Source: Sipunculus nudus (lineage: Eukaryota; Annelida; Sipuncula; Golfingiida; Sipunculidae). From it: 64,000 bases of DNA. The position numbers and the translations under genes are program-made. Position 1 is the first letter of the stretch, and each line of letters starts with the position of its first letter. Under the pieces are notes generated by a model that had not been told where the DNA came from, did not search any database, and saw only the letters and a program-made list of their open reading frames with translations. The DNA lies in the NCBI GenBank assembly GCA_026874595.1, contig CM049318.1, positions 15,024,241-15,088,240 on the forward strand. Direction: 5' to 3'. Below, piece after piece: positions 1-13,162 of this stretch.

Positions 1-1320
1 ATTTAAAGCGACAATGGGATAATTAAAAAGATAATTTATTCACATAAAGAAGTCTTGTGTGAACAAATTTACACTTAAATATTGAGAAGGTTAGACATTA
101 ATTATAGGTCTTCCTCAGAGTCTCTCCCATAATGGTTTTAGGACATTGTTCTACTTTCATGACACTCTAATACACAAACAGAACATTTTTTATTCTTTCA
201 CTTCCCATAAAACAAATGAAACCAAATCCATTGAGAATAGTTCCTTACCAAGGTACACTTCTGCTACTGGAGTGGTTTGAAAATATGTAGTCTAAAAATA
301 CTGGTAGAAAAGACTGTACCACAGTCCACCAGTTACTGAAATGACTGACAGAGTTCTCTGGCCTGATCTCCTGGGGGTATAAATCTTTAATGGGGCTACA
401 CAATAACTCTTGTATTCTGATACTCTTAATTATCAATGCACTGAGTACAAACTTGTTCTCTCAGACAAGCAAAAGTTACCATCTGTCAGTCACATTTATG
501 GCTAATTGATGTTTAATTATGACTTAAATCTTTTTGGGTCTATGAATCTTCTCTACAGCTTTAGAGGGTGGCTTAATTTTCAAGCATTTACATCCAGAAA
601 ACTAGCACTCTGGCAAGAATGCAAAATCTTTAATCAAGGAATGTTTTGTTTTTATCAGTGCTTGTTTTTTTTCTTACTGCATGGATGTCTTACCAATGAC
701 ATACTGGTGTTAATGTAGGTTTACACTAAAGACAGATCTAATTATCAGCTAACACTAGCAGAACTGCAGGTTTTGCCTCACTATATATGCGACTTTATAC
801 AACAAACTGAAATATAGTGCCTCAATCATTAACCCACAGACCTAGTAAAATGCACTTGAATAACTGCAGGGTTCTTCACTTCCAAAATTACAAAGAGAAG
901 GGCATAGGATCGAAAAGCCTAAATTTGCAACAATGTCATATCACTTTATCATTTTTTGCATCATCATAGCACCTGGGCAGCAATCTCTTTTGAAAAACAT
1001 AGCAAGGTGGGCCGCCTCGCTGCCTGGAGGAATGTATCCTGAACTGTTGTTTATACAAATGTGGGTCATCATTTTAGGTGAAATACAAGGACTTGTAAAT
1101 TTCAATAATGTCACATTGATCCAGACCACTTAAATCATATACCTTGAGACTTTGAAAGCAACCTTGTGAACTGCCAAAAATACATTAATCACAAAATTTA
1201 ACCTCAAGAAATAAAGCCAACCAGAGTACTGAAAAATCAAAAACAGGGAACCTTTTGGATTGAGAAGATCATGCAGTGCTGAATCCATGAACCTGTAGAT
1301 ATCTGGATGCCATGAAATTT
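1..1320. other. Gene-free, AT-rich sequence
   Basis: Only short chance frames are present. I see no splice-bounded coding segment and no recognisable repeat. Confidence 0.6.
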
Positions 1321-1470
1321 GTATTTTTTGTATAGTGTATGTTAGTGTATTTTTTATATAGTGTATGTTAAAGTTTTTTATCTAGTGTATGGAAGTGTAC
1401 ATTTTATATAGTGTATGGTGGTTTATTTTTTACATATGGTAATGTATTTTTTATATAGTGTATGTATGGT
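1321..1470. repeat. Approximately 30-bp minisatellite, five units
   Basis: Units carry TATATAGTGTATG followed by a TTAGTGTATTTTT-like half. They recur irregularly across the 150 bp with 29-33 bp spacing. Confidence 0.85.
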
Positions 1471-3949
1471 TGTTAAAACTGGCAGATGGAATTCTGCCTC
1501 ATCTGAATGCAATCTGTGATGAAATCACCCATGTTAACGGTTGTGCATTAAACATTAAACTGTGGCCCAAGTTTGATAAATGATGATTAATTGATGCCAT
1601 GTCATAATGATGATCTGGAGCTCCTTAAACAACGACTGACATTTCCCACAGAGGTTTGTCCAGCCTTTATCAGTATTAAGTTAAACACAAGCTGATCTGA
1701 CATTATTATCTACAAGCCAAACCTTGTGAGGGCAGTGCTGTGCTTACAGGCTGATGATAAGCCAAACAGTAAGTCATTGAGTAGCATTATCAATCAGCTT
1801 ACTCTAGTCCTGGCAAGATTTGCTAATTTTACATTGATCTTTCTTTATGCTGTTAAGGATATCAATTTCCTTAATATCTGGGTGTTTTCTTTGATTTCTC
1901 CTTTGTTGAAATGAAGCTAAGGACTTTAATTCACTTATTCATGACTGTCGTTGGTTGAGAATCCCTAAATATAGATCCAGAATTAAGCCTCTTATTAGGC
2001 TAATCCCACAGTGTACTTGACTCTTGTTCTGGTAATCTATGGCATAAATTTCACCTAAAATGTCAATCGATCAGTATTAAAACTCATCGTGAATGACCAT
2101 AATAAACACTGTGGTGTTATTCATTAACACAAAAACTGAAAAACTGTTTGTATTACTGACCAGAATGTCTGGATAAATGAAAGGATATCTGTTACATGTG
2201 ATGACTTAAGCATATAGGAACACTATTATTTTATTGATGGGAGATAGCTGAAAGCCTGCTGGCACGTTTCAAACAAACTCCTCTGCTGCCAAACATAGCA
2301 ATATATTTGTGGATTTGCATATTAATTATTAGACTGGGACATTTGACCAGGTATTAATTTGTGACAGCTGATAGGGTTTTATGACAGCCCTAGCTGATAC
2401 AACTGAGGGATGTAAATGTTTCTATAAAAAAGAGTGACAGACATTTCTGAACTAATTAACTATCATCAAGTTTTCCAATATAGCTTCCACTGCCACTACA
2501 ACACATGTACCAATTATAAACAGCTGAAGGTTGCAGTGGTAATCCTAGGTTTCACAAACCAAGTTCTTCTACACCATGTGTCTCACGGTTCAAAAACAGC
2601 AAGAAAGAAGGTTGCAGTTGACTGACCCATGCCAAATTAAGGCAAGCACTGATTGTATGGTGACAGATACAAAGATATATATTATTATAGCAGGATGATA
2701 CATATTGTGGAAAAATCAAGAAAATGTATGATATGGTGTTAGTTTTATAGGATTATCGTGCCCTGAAAGTCGTTGATTGATGATGCCATTACAAGATGGC
2801 AAGGAACGTAAAAGTAAAGCAAAAACACAAACTAACGTATTCCATTCTGAAGCCCTATAAATATCAGGATACCTCAGCGGAGCCAGAAAATGTTATACCT
2901 GCATGAAGTACTCTCCTTGCAGTCTCCTGCTTCTCTCCAAACAGAGCTTTTAATTAAGTCTGCTCCTGTATGGGGTCTTAAGCATGACGGGAGAGTGAAA
3001 CGACTGCTTCAGAGCGATTAGACTTCATTTCAGTTAATGCATTTTCTCTGTAACCCAGCCCCATACTTTGTGTGGGAGCTCATGTGAATTGATCAAAATC
3101 TTGTGACGCTTAGACCAGCTGAGATTAGCCAGCGACAGGAATGTGCAAACACAAACTGAGGAAATGAATATTAAATCACTACACTTTTACTAGCCAGCAG
3201 CAGTAAGCCCTCCTATTTGTTACCCATCACATCACCGGCTGGACCAGGGCCAGGCAACCGTTTTACATCAATATTTGACGAATGGGAAATGGACCTGTCC
3301 CTACTGAACATGATGGATGCCAGAGAAGACTTTTGCAGAAAGATTGATTAAAAGACACCAATAGGTTTTCCTGATAATAACCCCCCAGACGAACATTTGG
3401 TGTTTTACTGGATGTACACACAGACCTATAATGGCCTTACAAAATTCAGGTAATTACTGAAACACTATGTGTCTTATCGTTAGGTTGGCTAATAGTTTAG
3501 CTATAAAGTCAATAAATTTGGCTGTATGTGATCCTTGCAAAGATATGTACAAGGATGACGCTGAAGGAAGTAAAGCTGTGTTATACACATGTAGGTATAA
3601 AACACACATCAACATTTATCCACCTTTACATTTCCTTGCCATAAAAAATATATATATACTACAACTTGTGATATATACTGTAATCATGCCGCCACTACAG
3701 TGCAATATTTTATCCTACTGCAGCTGATATTTATACCATACTCCTTTTATGCTGCTTCCTATCAACAGCTATTCAGTATCTGGGAATCTATCCCAACAGC
3801 AGAACCTTGAATTTCCATTTCTACTTTTTCCGAAAATTTGTTTCCATAATATAAACTGAGGAACTAAAATTTACCTTTATTAACTGCTAGAAAAGCAACA
3901 TTCAGAAAATATATTTTCCCCAAATAACTTCCTCCATGGGATAGATCCA
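1471..3949. other. Gene-free stretch with one higher-complexity island
   Basis: The interval is mostly AT-rich and without repeats. About 2780-3330 is less AT-rich and non-repetitive (CAGCGGAGCCAGAAAATG, GGGGTCTTAAGCATGACGGG, TGTGACGCTTAGACCAGCTG). No frame persists across it, so a regulatory or conserved non-coding role is more likely than an exon, but nothing proves either. Confidence 0.4.
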
Positions 3950-4000
3950 GGGGGGGGGGGGGGGTATATATACCCCCAATGATTGACAGGGGGGGGGGGG
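3950..4000. repeat. Two G-runs flanking a GGGGTATATATACCCC palindrome
   Basis: Fifteen Gs (3950-3964) lead into the perfect 16-bp palindrome GGGGTATATATACCCC (3961-3976), and a second run of 12 Gs occupies 3989-4000. The runs are long enough for slippage. The block is followed by TATGGCCCATTATACGGG, probably part of a dispersed repeat. Confidence 0.9.
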
Positions 4001-7000
4001 TATGGCCCATTATACGGGTCTCCCTATGTCTTGACTGTGTGTGGGATAAAATGGGGATTTTCACACTTTAAAACCCTGCCACAGAAAATTTATTATTAAG
4101 TTTAATTTGCTAACAAAATGCTTGCACTTTAAAAAGCAGATGAGGAAAACCCAAAAATATGCTGAAAGAAACATAAATAAGTTAATTACCACATTAGTCA
4201 ACCAGGGTTGGTCTCCTTTGGGTTTAACAGCGCCTATATGCCTGAACTCAACCAAGAACGAATCACATTACTTTGTTGATCTTTAACCCATTTGCATGCC
4301 TGAGATCATTATCATAGACAAATTATAAACCCATCATCTAATAAGAATACATAAAAGATCACATATGCTTTTCAAGATCATAAGTAGAGAAAATCTGCTT
4401 ACTGAATAAGTGTAGGATAGATATTCCTAAGATATATATTCAATAAATTTAAAAAAATGACTCAATGTATACAACTTCACAAAACATCCATCTTCTGTAA
4501 ATAATATTCATCTGCTGGAACTGGAAGAATGAATTAACAAACAGAAAAGTTAACATCAATTGCCCATAATTCAAATGGGTTTCTAATGAGATTTCACAGA
4601 TTATATGTGGAAGTGATGTGAAAATTCTTGCTACCAGAAATATTTTGCAATATCTCTTATGGGTTTACCAAAAATGAGAAATAGCTCTAACTTTGGTAAC
4701 AGAACTATTAGGATAGCATAAGAATTATCTGGTACCAATAGGCTAAGCTATGCACTTCTGTCCTCAGATCTAGTACCTACAACAATTCAAGTCACATTTT
4801 CACAGTGAGGGTTTCTGTACACAGACATTAGATAATTTATGTCAAATCGAAGCATTTTTAATTATGATAGGTATATATCTGTTGACTTATTTTTAATGAG
4901 GAATTAATTGGTCATGAAAAACTGACAATGTAGCAAGGAACTTTTTGAAACTTAGTATTGTTCTGTAAATTTGAAAAACATCCAGAGTGACACATCTTGA
5001 GTGGACAACAGGTTGAGTTTTGTGAATTTAGTAACTTCATGACACCAGTTCAAAGTAAGGAAGAAAGTTTCCTTTACTTAAGTTAAATTAAAATTTGGGT
5101 TGAAGTTAATTATATCAAATCCAGAAAAAAAAAGATGGAAAATTTGCTCAAGTTAAAATTGGTTTGTCCAGTAAATTCTTCTGAATGCGAACACAGCTTC
5201 TCAACATTTATGCAACTCAAGACCTGGTTGAGATACAACGTACATGACGCAAACAAGGCTGAACTCTTGTGCAGCTGCCAACATTCACAAGTCAATGCTG
5301 GATGACATTGACATTATGAGACAAGCGAAGGAGTTTGCTTCCAGATCTGACACTTGCAAAAACAAGTTTAGCAATTTCACTTGCGTTAACATCACGTCAT
5401 CAACAAACGAACATCTAGTGTTATTATATAGTGTCTATCTTCAGTTTTATGTGGGACATATTTTACAGTGTACTCATACTATAAACACCGTAGTGGTATC
5501 ATTTTGTTGGTGTCTGTTGCACTCCTAGAACATGTCCAAGTAAATAAACTGAACTGCTATAACTATTACTGCATGTGGATTGATTGCTGTATTATAGCTG
5601 ATGGAACCAAAATATGTACTTGTAAATAACTCATTTATTACTTGTTCATAGGAGCTGGGTAATCTGAAAAGAGGAAAAATGATGCACATTTAAGTTAGGC
5701 GATCCAATTTTCATGATATTTTCCCGGATATTTTCAGGCTTGAACTAAAATACTTGTGGATGGCTTTTTATAAGAAAATTATGTAAATGCACACTGATAA
5801 GCTGTTTATAAATGAACAATTAAGCTAGGTTGATAGCTAATCAATAGATCTGGTGATCAATTAATATAAATTAAATATCCAACTAAAGAGTATAATAGCC
5901 ATGCAACTTTCAGTTTTTCCTAGCCGACATATGACATTATGATTATTCTGTAGTTAATACTTTATTCTTTGCTGCTTTTCAATATTTTCAACTTTATGAA
6001 GCCATGTTTATGCCAATGGGGATAAGAACAAAGCAAAAAAGGCACTAAGAGGCTTATCGTTAGTATTTGAGCAAATGTATTTAAAAGTATGAAAATGAGG
6101 TGAGTAAATATATAAGCTGTAAAATAAAATGTAATTATATATCCTACAAATATGTAATATTAAATGGTAATGGTTTGTTCATTTTAATCAAAATTTCACT
6201 AAAAGTATTCATCAAATTGCATTAATTCACTTTGAAAAAAAAAAATAAAAAACTTCCAGTCTCTGAGGGGGCACTCCCCACCTCAGACACCCCCCTGTTC
6301 GGGCAAACCCAAATATTGGAGCAACAGGGCCAATCATACTCCCAAATGAAAACACTTTTCTATGCCATTGACTTCCTCCATGGCTTTCACTCATCTGTGA
6401 AGAATACCACATGGCCCAACCAGCACTTCTAATGTGTTATGTGTTCTTGAGGGCTATGTAACACTGTCCCCCTTGTTTTGAACTTTCTATGATTGTTTCT
6501 TTGTGATTCCCCATTGGTAAACTAAATCAAAGTTTGGTGAGAGATCATCATGTTGAGTTTTTGTGTCATCAATTTGGGTCTGTGATTGCTACACTCAGCC
6601 AGGTTTCACAAAACACAGATCATAAAAGTTTTCTGTGTGGTGACTGGATGTAAAACCATATAAAGGTCACTTACAATCCAGTTCCTGATCTACAACATGC
6701 AGTTACAGGTATTTACCTAGCCTATGATCTTCACATATATATTATGTTCAATATAACGCTTTGATGCAGTTATGTCACAAAGTGCATCATACAAGAATTA
6801 TGACATTATTCCACGTAGATGACTGCTCTAGTTTAGCTTATAACAAGAGTGCTGTGTGCAAATTAACAAGAGTACTGTGTGCAAATTAACATTTATTATG
6901 GCAGCTTTGACCAATAACTGTCAAATCACTAAATATACCCTTGGAAGCTGTATGTATATACAAAAAGTTGCAAATTAATATGTACGTCTTAAATGAGATT

Positions 7001-7282
7001 ACAATTTTTGTAAACGGTTTGCTGTTTTTTTATAAGTTTTAGAAAAAATGTTCTGATAGGATAAAATAACTTGCATAGGATAAAATAACTGGCATTTACT
7101 TTTGTTTTACTGAAACATGATATGCTCACGTGTAGCTGGAGTAAGAGTATACATACTGAAAATAAAATGGCGAACCTCGCATATCCGTAACCTCATATAT
7201 CAGAACCAATTTCATGTCCCCAAAATTATTCTGATATTAGAGGTTCTACTGTATTTCAATATTTTCCTTCTTTTTTTTTTAA
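4001..7282. other. Gene-free AT-rich sequence with small repeats
   Basis: It holds a poly(A)-rich point (6235-6252) next to a GAGGGGGCACTCCCCACCTC segment that may be a dispersed repeat end, the 23-bp duplication at 6841 and a 19-bp duplication of AGGATAAAATAACTTGCAT at 7059-7094. AACCTCGCATATCCGTAACC (7175) has a relative near 28784 (AACCTCGCATATGC). No gene is supported. Confidence 0.5.
6841..6890. repeat. 23-bp tandem duplication
   Basis: TAACAAGAGTGCTGTGTGCA is repeated after 23 bp with one change (GTGCTG to GTACTG). Confidence 0.95.
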
Positions 7283-7370
7283 GTGTGACTCTCTAAGACT
7301 GTTTAAATATCACCATTTTGCCTTGGAGGATCTTGTGGAGTACATAACTCTATGAGGCTCTGATTTTATT
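7283..7370. repeat. Isolated unit of the 57-bp minisatellite
   Basis: GTGTGACTCTCTAAGACTGT and CACCATTTTGCCTTGGAGGA then TCTTGTGGAGTACA match the unit of the array at 7780-8215, about 400 bp away. Confidence 0.85.
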
Positions 7371-7779
7371 AGTGGAACTGATTTTTAAATCATAATCGAT
7401 GACTGGAAAGAAAAAAGACCGATGATCGATTATTAATCAATTACTTCATGTACTTTCAATATTACCTTGAAATCTGCTGTATACAAGAACTTACAATACT
7501 AACCCCATTATATAGTCTGACATGTACATAGATCATATTCATAATGAAACCATCAATCCACTGGCATCCAAGGTTGGGTTGCCATTGTAAAAGTGTTGGC
7601 TGGAAAGGTTCCGTTTTGATGCTGTTCATCACTTTGTATTTGTGTATTTCTGACAGGATTAGATTCATTGCAAGTGCATACAATCGTTTTAAGCAAGTAT
7701 GCAAAAATGCAATTCATAAAATCAATTTTGAAATAAAACAACCAATTATCAAATTAATTGATAAATAGGCACACCTCTA

Positions 7780-8215
7780 GTTTCTATGTCAACATTTTGC
7801 CTTCATGGATCTTGTAGAGTGACTCTCGGAGGCTCTGTTTCTGTGTGACCATTTTGCCTTGGAGGATCTTGTAGAGTGAAACTCTGAGGCTCTGTTTCTA
7901 TGTGACCATTTTGCCTTGGAGGATCTTGTAGAGTGACCCCCTGAGGCTCTGCTTCTATGTCACAATTTTGCCTTGGAGGATCTTGTAGAGTGACTCTCTG
8001 AGGCTCTGTTTCTATGTGACCATTTTGCCTTGGAGGATCTTGTATAGTGACTCTCTAGGCTCTGTTTCTTTGTCACCAGTTTTCCTTCTAATGATCTTGC
8101 TGAGTGACTCTCTGTGGCTCTATGTCACCATTTTGCCTTGAAGATTATGGCCAAGTGTCTCTCTGAGGCTGTTTTTATGCCACCATTTTGCCTTGTAGGT
8201 TTTGCCTTGGTGGTT
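7780..8215. repeat. 57-bp minisatellite, about eight units
   Basis: The unit core is ATTTTGCCTTGGAGGATCTT then GTAGAGTGACTCTCTGAGGC and TCTGTTTCTATGT. ATTTTGCC falls at 7794, 7851, 7908, 7965 and 8022 (exactly 57 bp apart), then 8078, 8130 and 8185 in decayed units. A single isolated unit lies upstream at 7283-7370. Confidence 0.95.
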
Positions 8216-8430
8216 AGGGTAGGGTTTTAAGCACTGGGCATCTCAAAATCCCTTTGAGATGTCCTCTAATCATAAGGTTCTGCTTCCAACCTTTATTTCG
8301 ACCATTATAAAATTATTTTCATGAAGTCTGATATAAAAAAAGGTTATCAAGATATTGAATAAATTTGCATAAATTAGTTATGCCCTAAATGTGCCAAAGC
8401 AAATTCCATAGTAAAAGTGTTTACATGTTA

Positions 8431-8432
<2 letters not shown>

Positions 8433-8518
<86 letters not shown>
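8433..8518. repeat. (TA)43 microsatellite
   Basis: An uninterrupted 86-bp TA run. Its length in this assembly may be limited by sequencing, and it is likely polymorphic. Confidence 0.98.
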
Positions 8519-8521
<3 letters not shown>

Positions 8522-9764
8522 TCCCTAATTGATCCCTTCTTCGCTAAAGTAAAGGTTACATTTTTTGGACAGTCATAAACCAATTTTTTTTGTATCTGCC
8601 ATAAACCAATTAAAAAAATTTAAATGCAAAGTGAGAAGGGTAATTTTCAATTTTGAAATGAGAAAAATCTCCAAATTTACATAAAACCAAGCTGAACAAT
8701 ATGTATTATAAAAAAAGGCAAGAGCTTCTTGAAAGAAGTGGAAACTTTTTAATTCTTTAATGCAGTGACTTGAGAAAGAAAAGCATCGGTATGATATAGA
8801 AAGCTGTACATAAGAGAAAAAGTTCTCCTTTGATGAGATGAACAGCAGCATAAAAGTCATGTGAAAAAATTAATATGAAGCCAGGAAATTGTTCAGAAAA
8901 GCCAAGTGCCTGAAACTGACAGGTTCGGAATTTACTGTGTTTTTTCATTGAAGCTAGAGCCCATATCTGATGCTTTAAGTGGTGGCAGTTTAACGAACAG
9001 CTGAGAGACTGTGATCTAGCAGCGTCATCCAAAATCCTGCAGAAGTGTCCGTGACAAATCAATTTCCAAGCACAGCTTAATAGTGTGAACGAAGGTCTCG
9101 GAGGTGTTTAGTGGGGCCAACTGATGTCATCTCCTGATAGGTCGGCCCAATAAGGTATCTCCAGTTCATCGCAACTAGCCATAATCCAATTTTCATCAAC
9201 AATCCCCCGACTCATGATAAAAGTTTTTTTAATATATAAATCACGCAGGCAATGTCGGCATGTCCACACATCTTCTCCCCAAGGGAGACCCTTATCTCAG
9301 GGACGCACATCGGTAAAGTGTCCACTTCATAAGCACTGACTATAATCCTTTTACTCTCCCATTAGCTGTGAGTGCCATCCAAGGAACCATTAAAACAGCA
9401 ATAAAAACATCAGCGTGTAACAGACACTCTCAACACTGCTGACTATAGACCCAATGCTGCCATGTAAATCAAAGATACCTGTCCTCTTATATTGAAATAC
9501 TGAATCAGTTTATCAAAATATGGCATTAAAAAGAGGTGATAAAAGTCCTTCTAAAGTGACACTGGAACAAATGAATATATATATGAAATCATTTAGTCTT
9601 CTATCAAAAGTTGTTCCTGTAAAATAATTTATACTGAACTGATACATTTAAACTGATATTTTATGTACCCTTGGCAGTGCATGGCTGAAGTGTTGGGACT
9701 ACAGAGCAAATATCCCATCGGTGATTCAAAGGCATAACTCATTTGCTCTAGTGTATCATTACTA
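8519..9764. other. Gene-free stretch with a GC-richer island at about 9040-9450
   Basis: About 9040-9450 is unique and higher in complexity (GGTCTCGGAGGTGTTTAGTG, CACATCTTCTCCCCAAGGGA, CAGGGACGCACATCGG). All frames are interrupted. It could be a conserved non-coding element. The minus-strand frames at 8573-9062 do not look like protein. Confidence 0.4.
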
Positions 9765-10683
9765 ATCCTCAGATATGTCCTAAAATGTCTCTTTACAGAA
9801 CCTAAGGCATGCCCTGTAATTTGTCTCATTACAGGACCCGAGATATATCTCAGTCCCATTACAAAACCTCAGAGATATCCTCTAATGGCTCATTACAGAA
9901 TGTCCGACATGAACTCTAATATTTCATACAGAACCTCAGACATTTCTTTTAATGTCTCATTACTGAACATCAGACATGTCCTCTAATGACTCATTACAGG
10001 ACCTCAGACATTTCCTTTATGTCATGTTACAGAACCTAAGAGATGTCCTCTTCTAATGTCTCATAACAGAACCTCAGAGATGTCCTCTAAAGTCTCATTA
10101 CAGAACCAAAGATATGTCCCCTAATGTCTCATTACAGAACTTAAGACATGTCCCCTAATGTCTCAGTACAGTACCATAGAGATGTCCTCCAATGTCTCAT
10201 TACAGAACCTCAGACATTTCTTTTAATGTCTCATTACTGAACGTCAGACATATCTTCTAATGACTCATTACAGGACCTCAGATATGTCCTCTAAAGTCTC
10301 ATTACAGAACCTAAGATATGTCCCCTAATGTCTCATTACAGAACTTCAGACATGTCCCCTAATGTCTCAGTTAAGTACCATAGAGATGTCCTCTAATGTC
10401 CCATTACAAAACCTAAGAGATATCCTCTAATGTCTCATTACAGAACGTCAGACATGAACCCTAATATTTCATTACAGAACCTCAGACATTTCTTTTAATG
10501 TCTCATTACTGAACGTCAGACATGTCCTCTAATGACTCATTACATGACCTCAGATATGTCCTCTAAAGTCTCATTACAGAACCTAAGATATTTCCCCTAA
10601 TGTCTCATTACAGAACTTCAGACATGTCCCCTAATGTCTCAGTACAGTACCTCAGATATGTCCCCTAAAGTCTCATTACAGAC
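9765..10683. repeat. 34-bp minisatellite, about 26 units, with higher-order structure
   Basis: The unit is about 34-35 bp with the core ATGTCTCATTACAGAACCTC and AGACATGTCCTCTA. Variants such as TTTCTTTTAATGTCTCATTA recur at about 9941, 10215 and 10487, spacings of 274 and 272 bp, so blocks of eight units have been duplicated as larger repeats. A rarer variant (GACATGAACYCTAATATTTC) occurs in the first and third block only. No coding meaning. Confidence 0.93.
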
Positions 10684-11543
10684 CCTTTTTAAGTAGTCAA
10701 GAAAGCTGTATATGTCACAATAGGTTGTATCGCTTATTGTGGGGGTCTGTGTCTTAAGGTTTTGAGTTACTCTTTTTTTTAAGTCTTCTGTGACAGGCCC
10801 CTCTGGTCCAGATAACATACTGAGGTCTTTCTTCAACAAGCAAAAATTCAAGCACTGAACTGCTTATGCACATTCTATCATGATAGGTAATGTTAAATTT
10901 ACAATCTGTGTCAGGAGTATAACTGGCAGTTTAAGACCATTCAAGGCCTTAGAAATGCAAAATAACAATTATATAAGACTTTTGAGGACTGTTCAAGGTC
11001 TCATGGGACTCCTGTTGAAGGGATACAAAGAAATGTACTGTTTTCAAGGTCTTTATTTAGGCTTCATAATCCCATTTAGAATCAGAGCACTCGCAAAGTT
11101 TTCATGGAGCCATACTCAGCAGTCAAAAGGACAACCGGCACCAGACCTCTGGATAATGTAAGAAAGCACACAGTCAAGGAAACTAAACTCATCCCTGATA
11201 ACACCATAAACCCATTAGCCTTACTGTTATTTCAAACTAGAAGACAACAATACATGTCATGTTTTAGCAGCAGACAGAGAAAACAATTTAAGCTCTTAAA
11301 TAACTTAATTATTCTTGATTTTGGCCTGTTGCATCTGATCTACAGTTACTCATGTGACTTATAATCCTTAATTAAACATTTTTTAAGGTTTATGAAGGAA
11401 ATGTATTTGGAGATTTTCCCCAGCAACCTCCTTTCACCCCCATCCCCTCCTTCAGCTGTTTTTTCCTCTTCCTTTTTTTTCATCCAATATTTCCAGGAAC
11501 TGATTTATTTGCCAATATAATGAGATCCTGTGCTAAATAATTA

Positions 11544-11546
<3 letters not shown>

Positions 11547-11589
<43 letters not shown>
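11547..11589. repeat. (AT)21 microsatellite
   Basis: A pure AT run of 43 bp following TTATGC. Confidence 0.98.
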
Positions 11590-11592
<3 letters not shown>

Positions 11593-11770
11593 CTATTAGG
11601 TTTCATGTTAAGCACATTAACAATATATGATTAAATATTTTCAAATGAAATCGCATTGTGAAACTTGTAACATTCACATATAGAGGGTTATCAATATAAG
11701 TAGTACAATTCCAATTAGTGATAGATGACAATGAACAATGAGGAAAGGCTGCAAAAAATTTTCTGTATTA

Positions 11771-11840
11771 CCCCCCCCCCCCCCCCCCCCACCCCACAAA
11801 AGAAACAAGGGACCCATGGGTCACGGTGCTCAGCTGTTAT
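11771..11840 (+). repeat. Poly(C) tract joined to the GGGACCCATGGGTC dispersed block
   Basis: Twenty C residues (11771-11790) precede ACCCCACAAAAGAAACAAGG and GACCCATGGGTCACGGTGCT then CAGCTGT. The block recurs at 52141-52185 without a long C-run. The open frames over it are homopolymer artefacts. Confidence 0.8.
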
Positions 11841-13162
11841 ATATGATAAAAAATATGATTTGGGAAAGAGGCACATGCTTGTTTTGTGTGGTAATAAATA
11901 TAAGCTTTATTATGAGTTGTTGGTGTTTAGCTTATGTATGATTTTGATAGTATCTCTGGAGAAAGGGAAGAGGATTGATTTCATTTATTTTATTAACAAA
12001 TTGAGTGTTATTGTCACACAGATTTTGACTTGGCCATATAACTTATAAGCAGCACATATTATAAAAGAGTTTAACTATTTATTAAAATTTAATAACAAAT
12101 ATTGTGCCAATATAATTTTTATTAAAAAAAAAATAATAAATCATATGATTTTTAAAAATAAAATATAACTGAAAAGATTATTGAAATAATATTATAGAAT
12201 ATATTCATGAATGCATTCATGAATACATTTTGAAAGTATCTGCACTGGTATTCAAATACTTTCATTTTTACCTGAATTCCCATTCTTATGCAATAAAATT
12301 TTTTAATGCAGTACATATTCATATTCGTATTCAAATACATTTGCAAAGCATTCGCACCATGTCTAGTATTGATTCAGTTTTAGCCAAACAAAGATGTTGA
12401 GAATCCAGAATATACAAAATTCACAAATTTAAATAATGATCATAAGTACCTGGTTTTATGGCTTTTATTTATATTTAAAAAAATAAATGTAATATATTCA
12501 CTTTGGACTACTTTCACATCAATCTACACACTAGACACAGTAGGAATCTAGATTAATATTATCAACTGCATCTTTGTCTATCATTAATTTCCTTCATATG
12601 ATCCCTAATGATTAGTAATGAATAATATGATTTATTTTTTTATCATTAAAATTTCACTGAAAAATACCATAGGTGACTGCATGGTGTTATTTGGAATAAC
12701 ATTGACACTGACATTCTATCCATCCATCTAAGATTCTTACATCCTCAGTAACTGCAAGTTAATTTTCTGTTACTCATCAACTAACAAATTCCTTTTCTAT
12801 TAATTTTTCTTTAATTTGTTATAAAAAACCAATACAAAATTATTAATTTATTGTTTATTGTTATGTTGTTTCAAAACAACAACTAGATGAGTTGGGTTGG
12901 ACACCTGGATCAACTGTGGCTGGGCATTAGCTGCCTGGCTGCCCCAGTGTATATGCTTCGCTCAAGCATGCATAATCTGATGAAAGGTCAACATACAGGT
13001 GACTGAAGAGATGCTGGATTAATCCTGGGTCTGACATGGTCTCATTTAAACATTAGTAAATGCTACAATATTTGGCCATTTTCTTTCAGCTTTATAAACT
13101 ACAAAGATGAAATCCTTATGTGTGCATGATATGAAAATTATATCAACAGTGCTCACGAGAAA

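Larger units (their letters stand above)
10684..13162. other. Gene-free AT-rich sequence
   Basis: Apart from the (AT)n and poly(C) blocks listed separately, it holds a region of TATTCGTATTCAAATAC-type words (12180-12360) that looks like an old dispersed repeat. No exon is supported. Confidence 0.5.

Noticed and set aside
9629-10851. Minus-strand frames in the 34-bp array region
   Set aside because: They are a product of the tandem repeat and its edges, with no Kozak or splice support.
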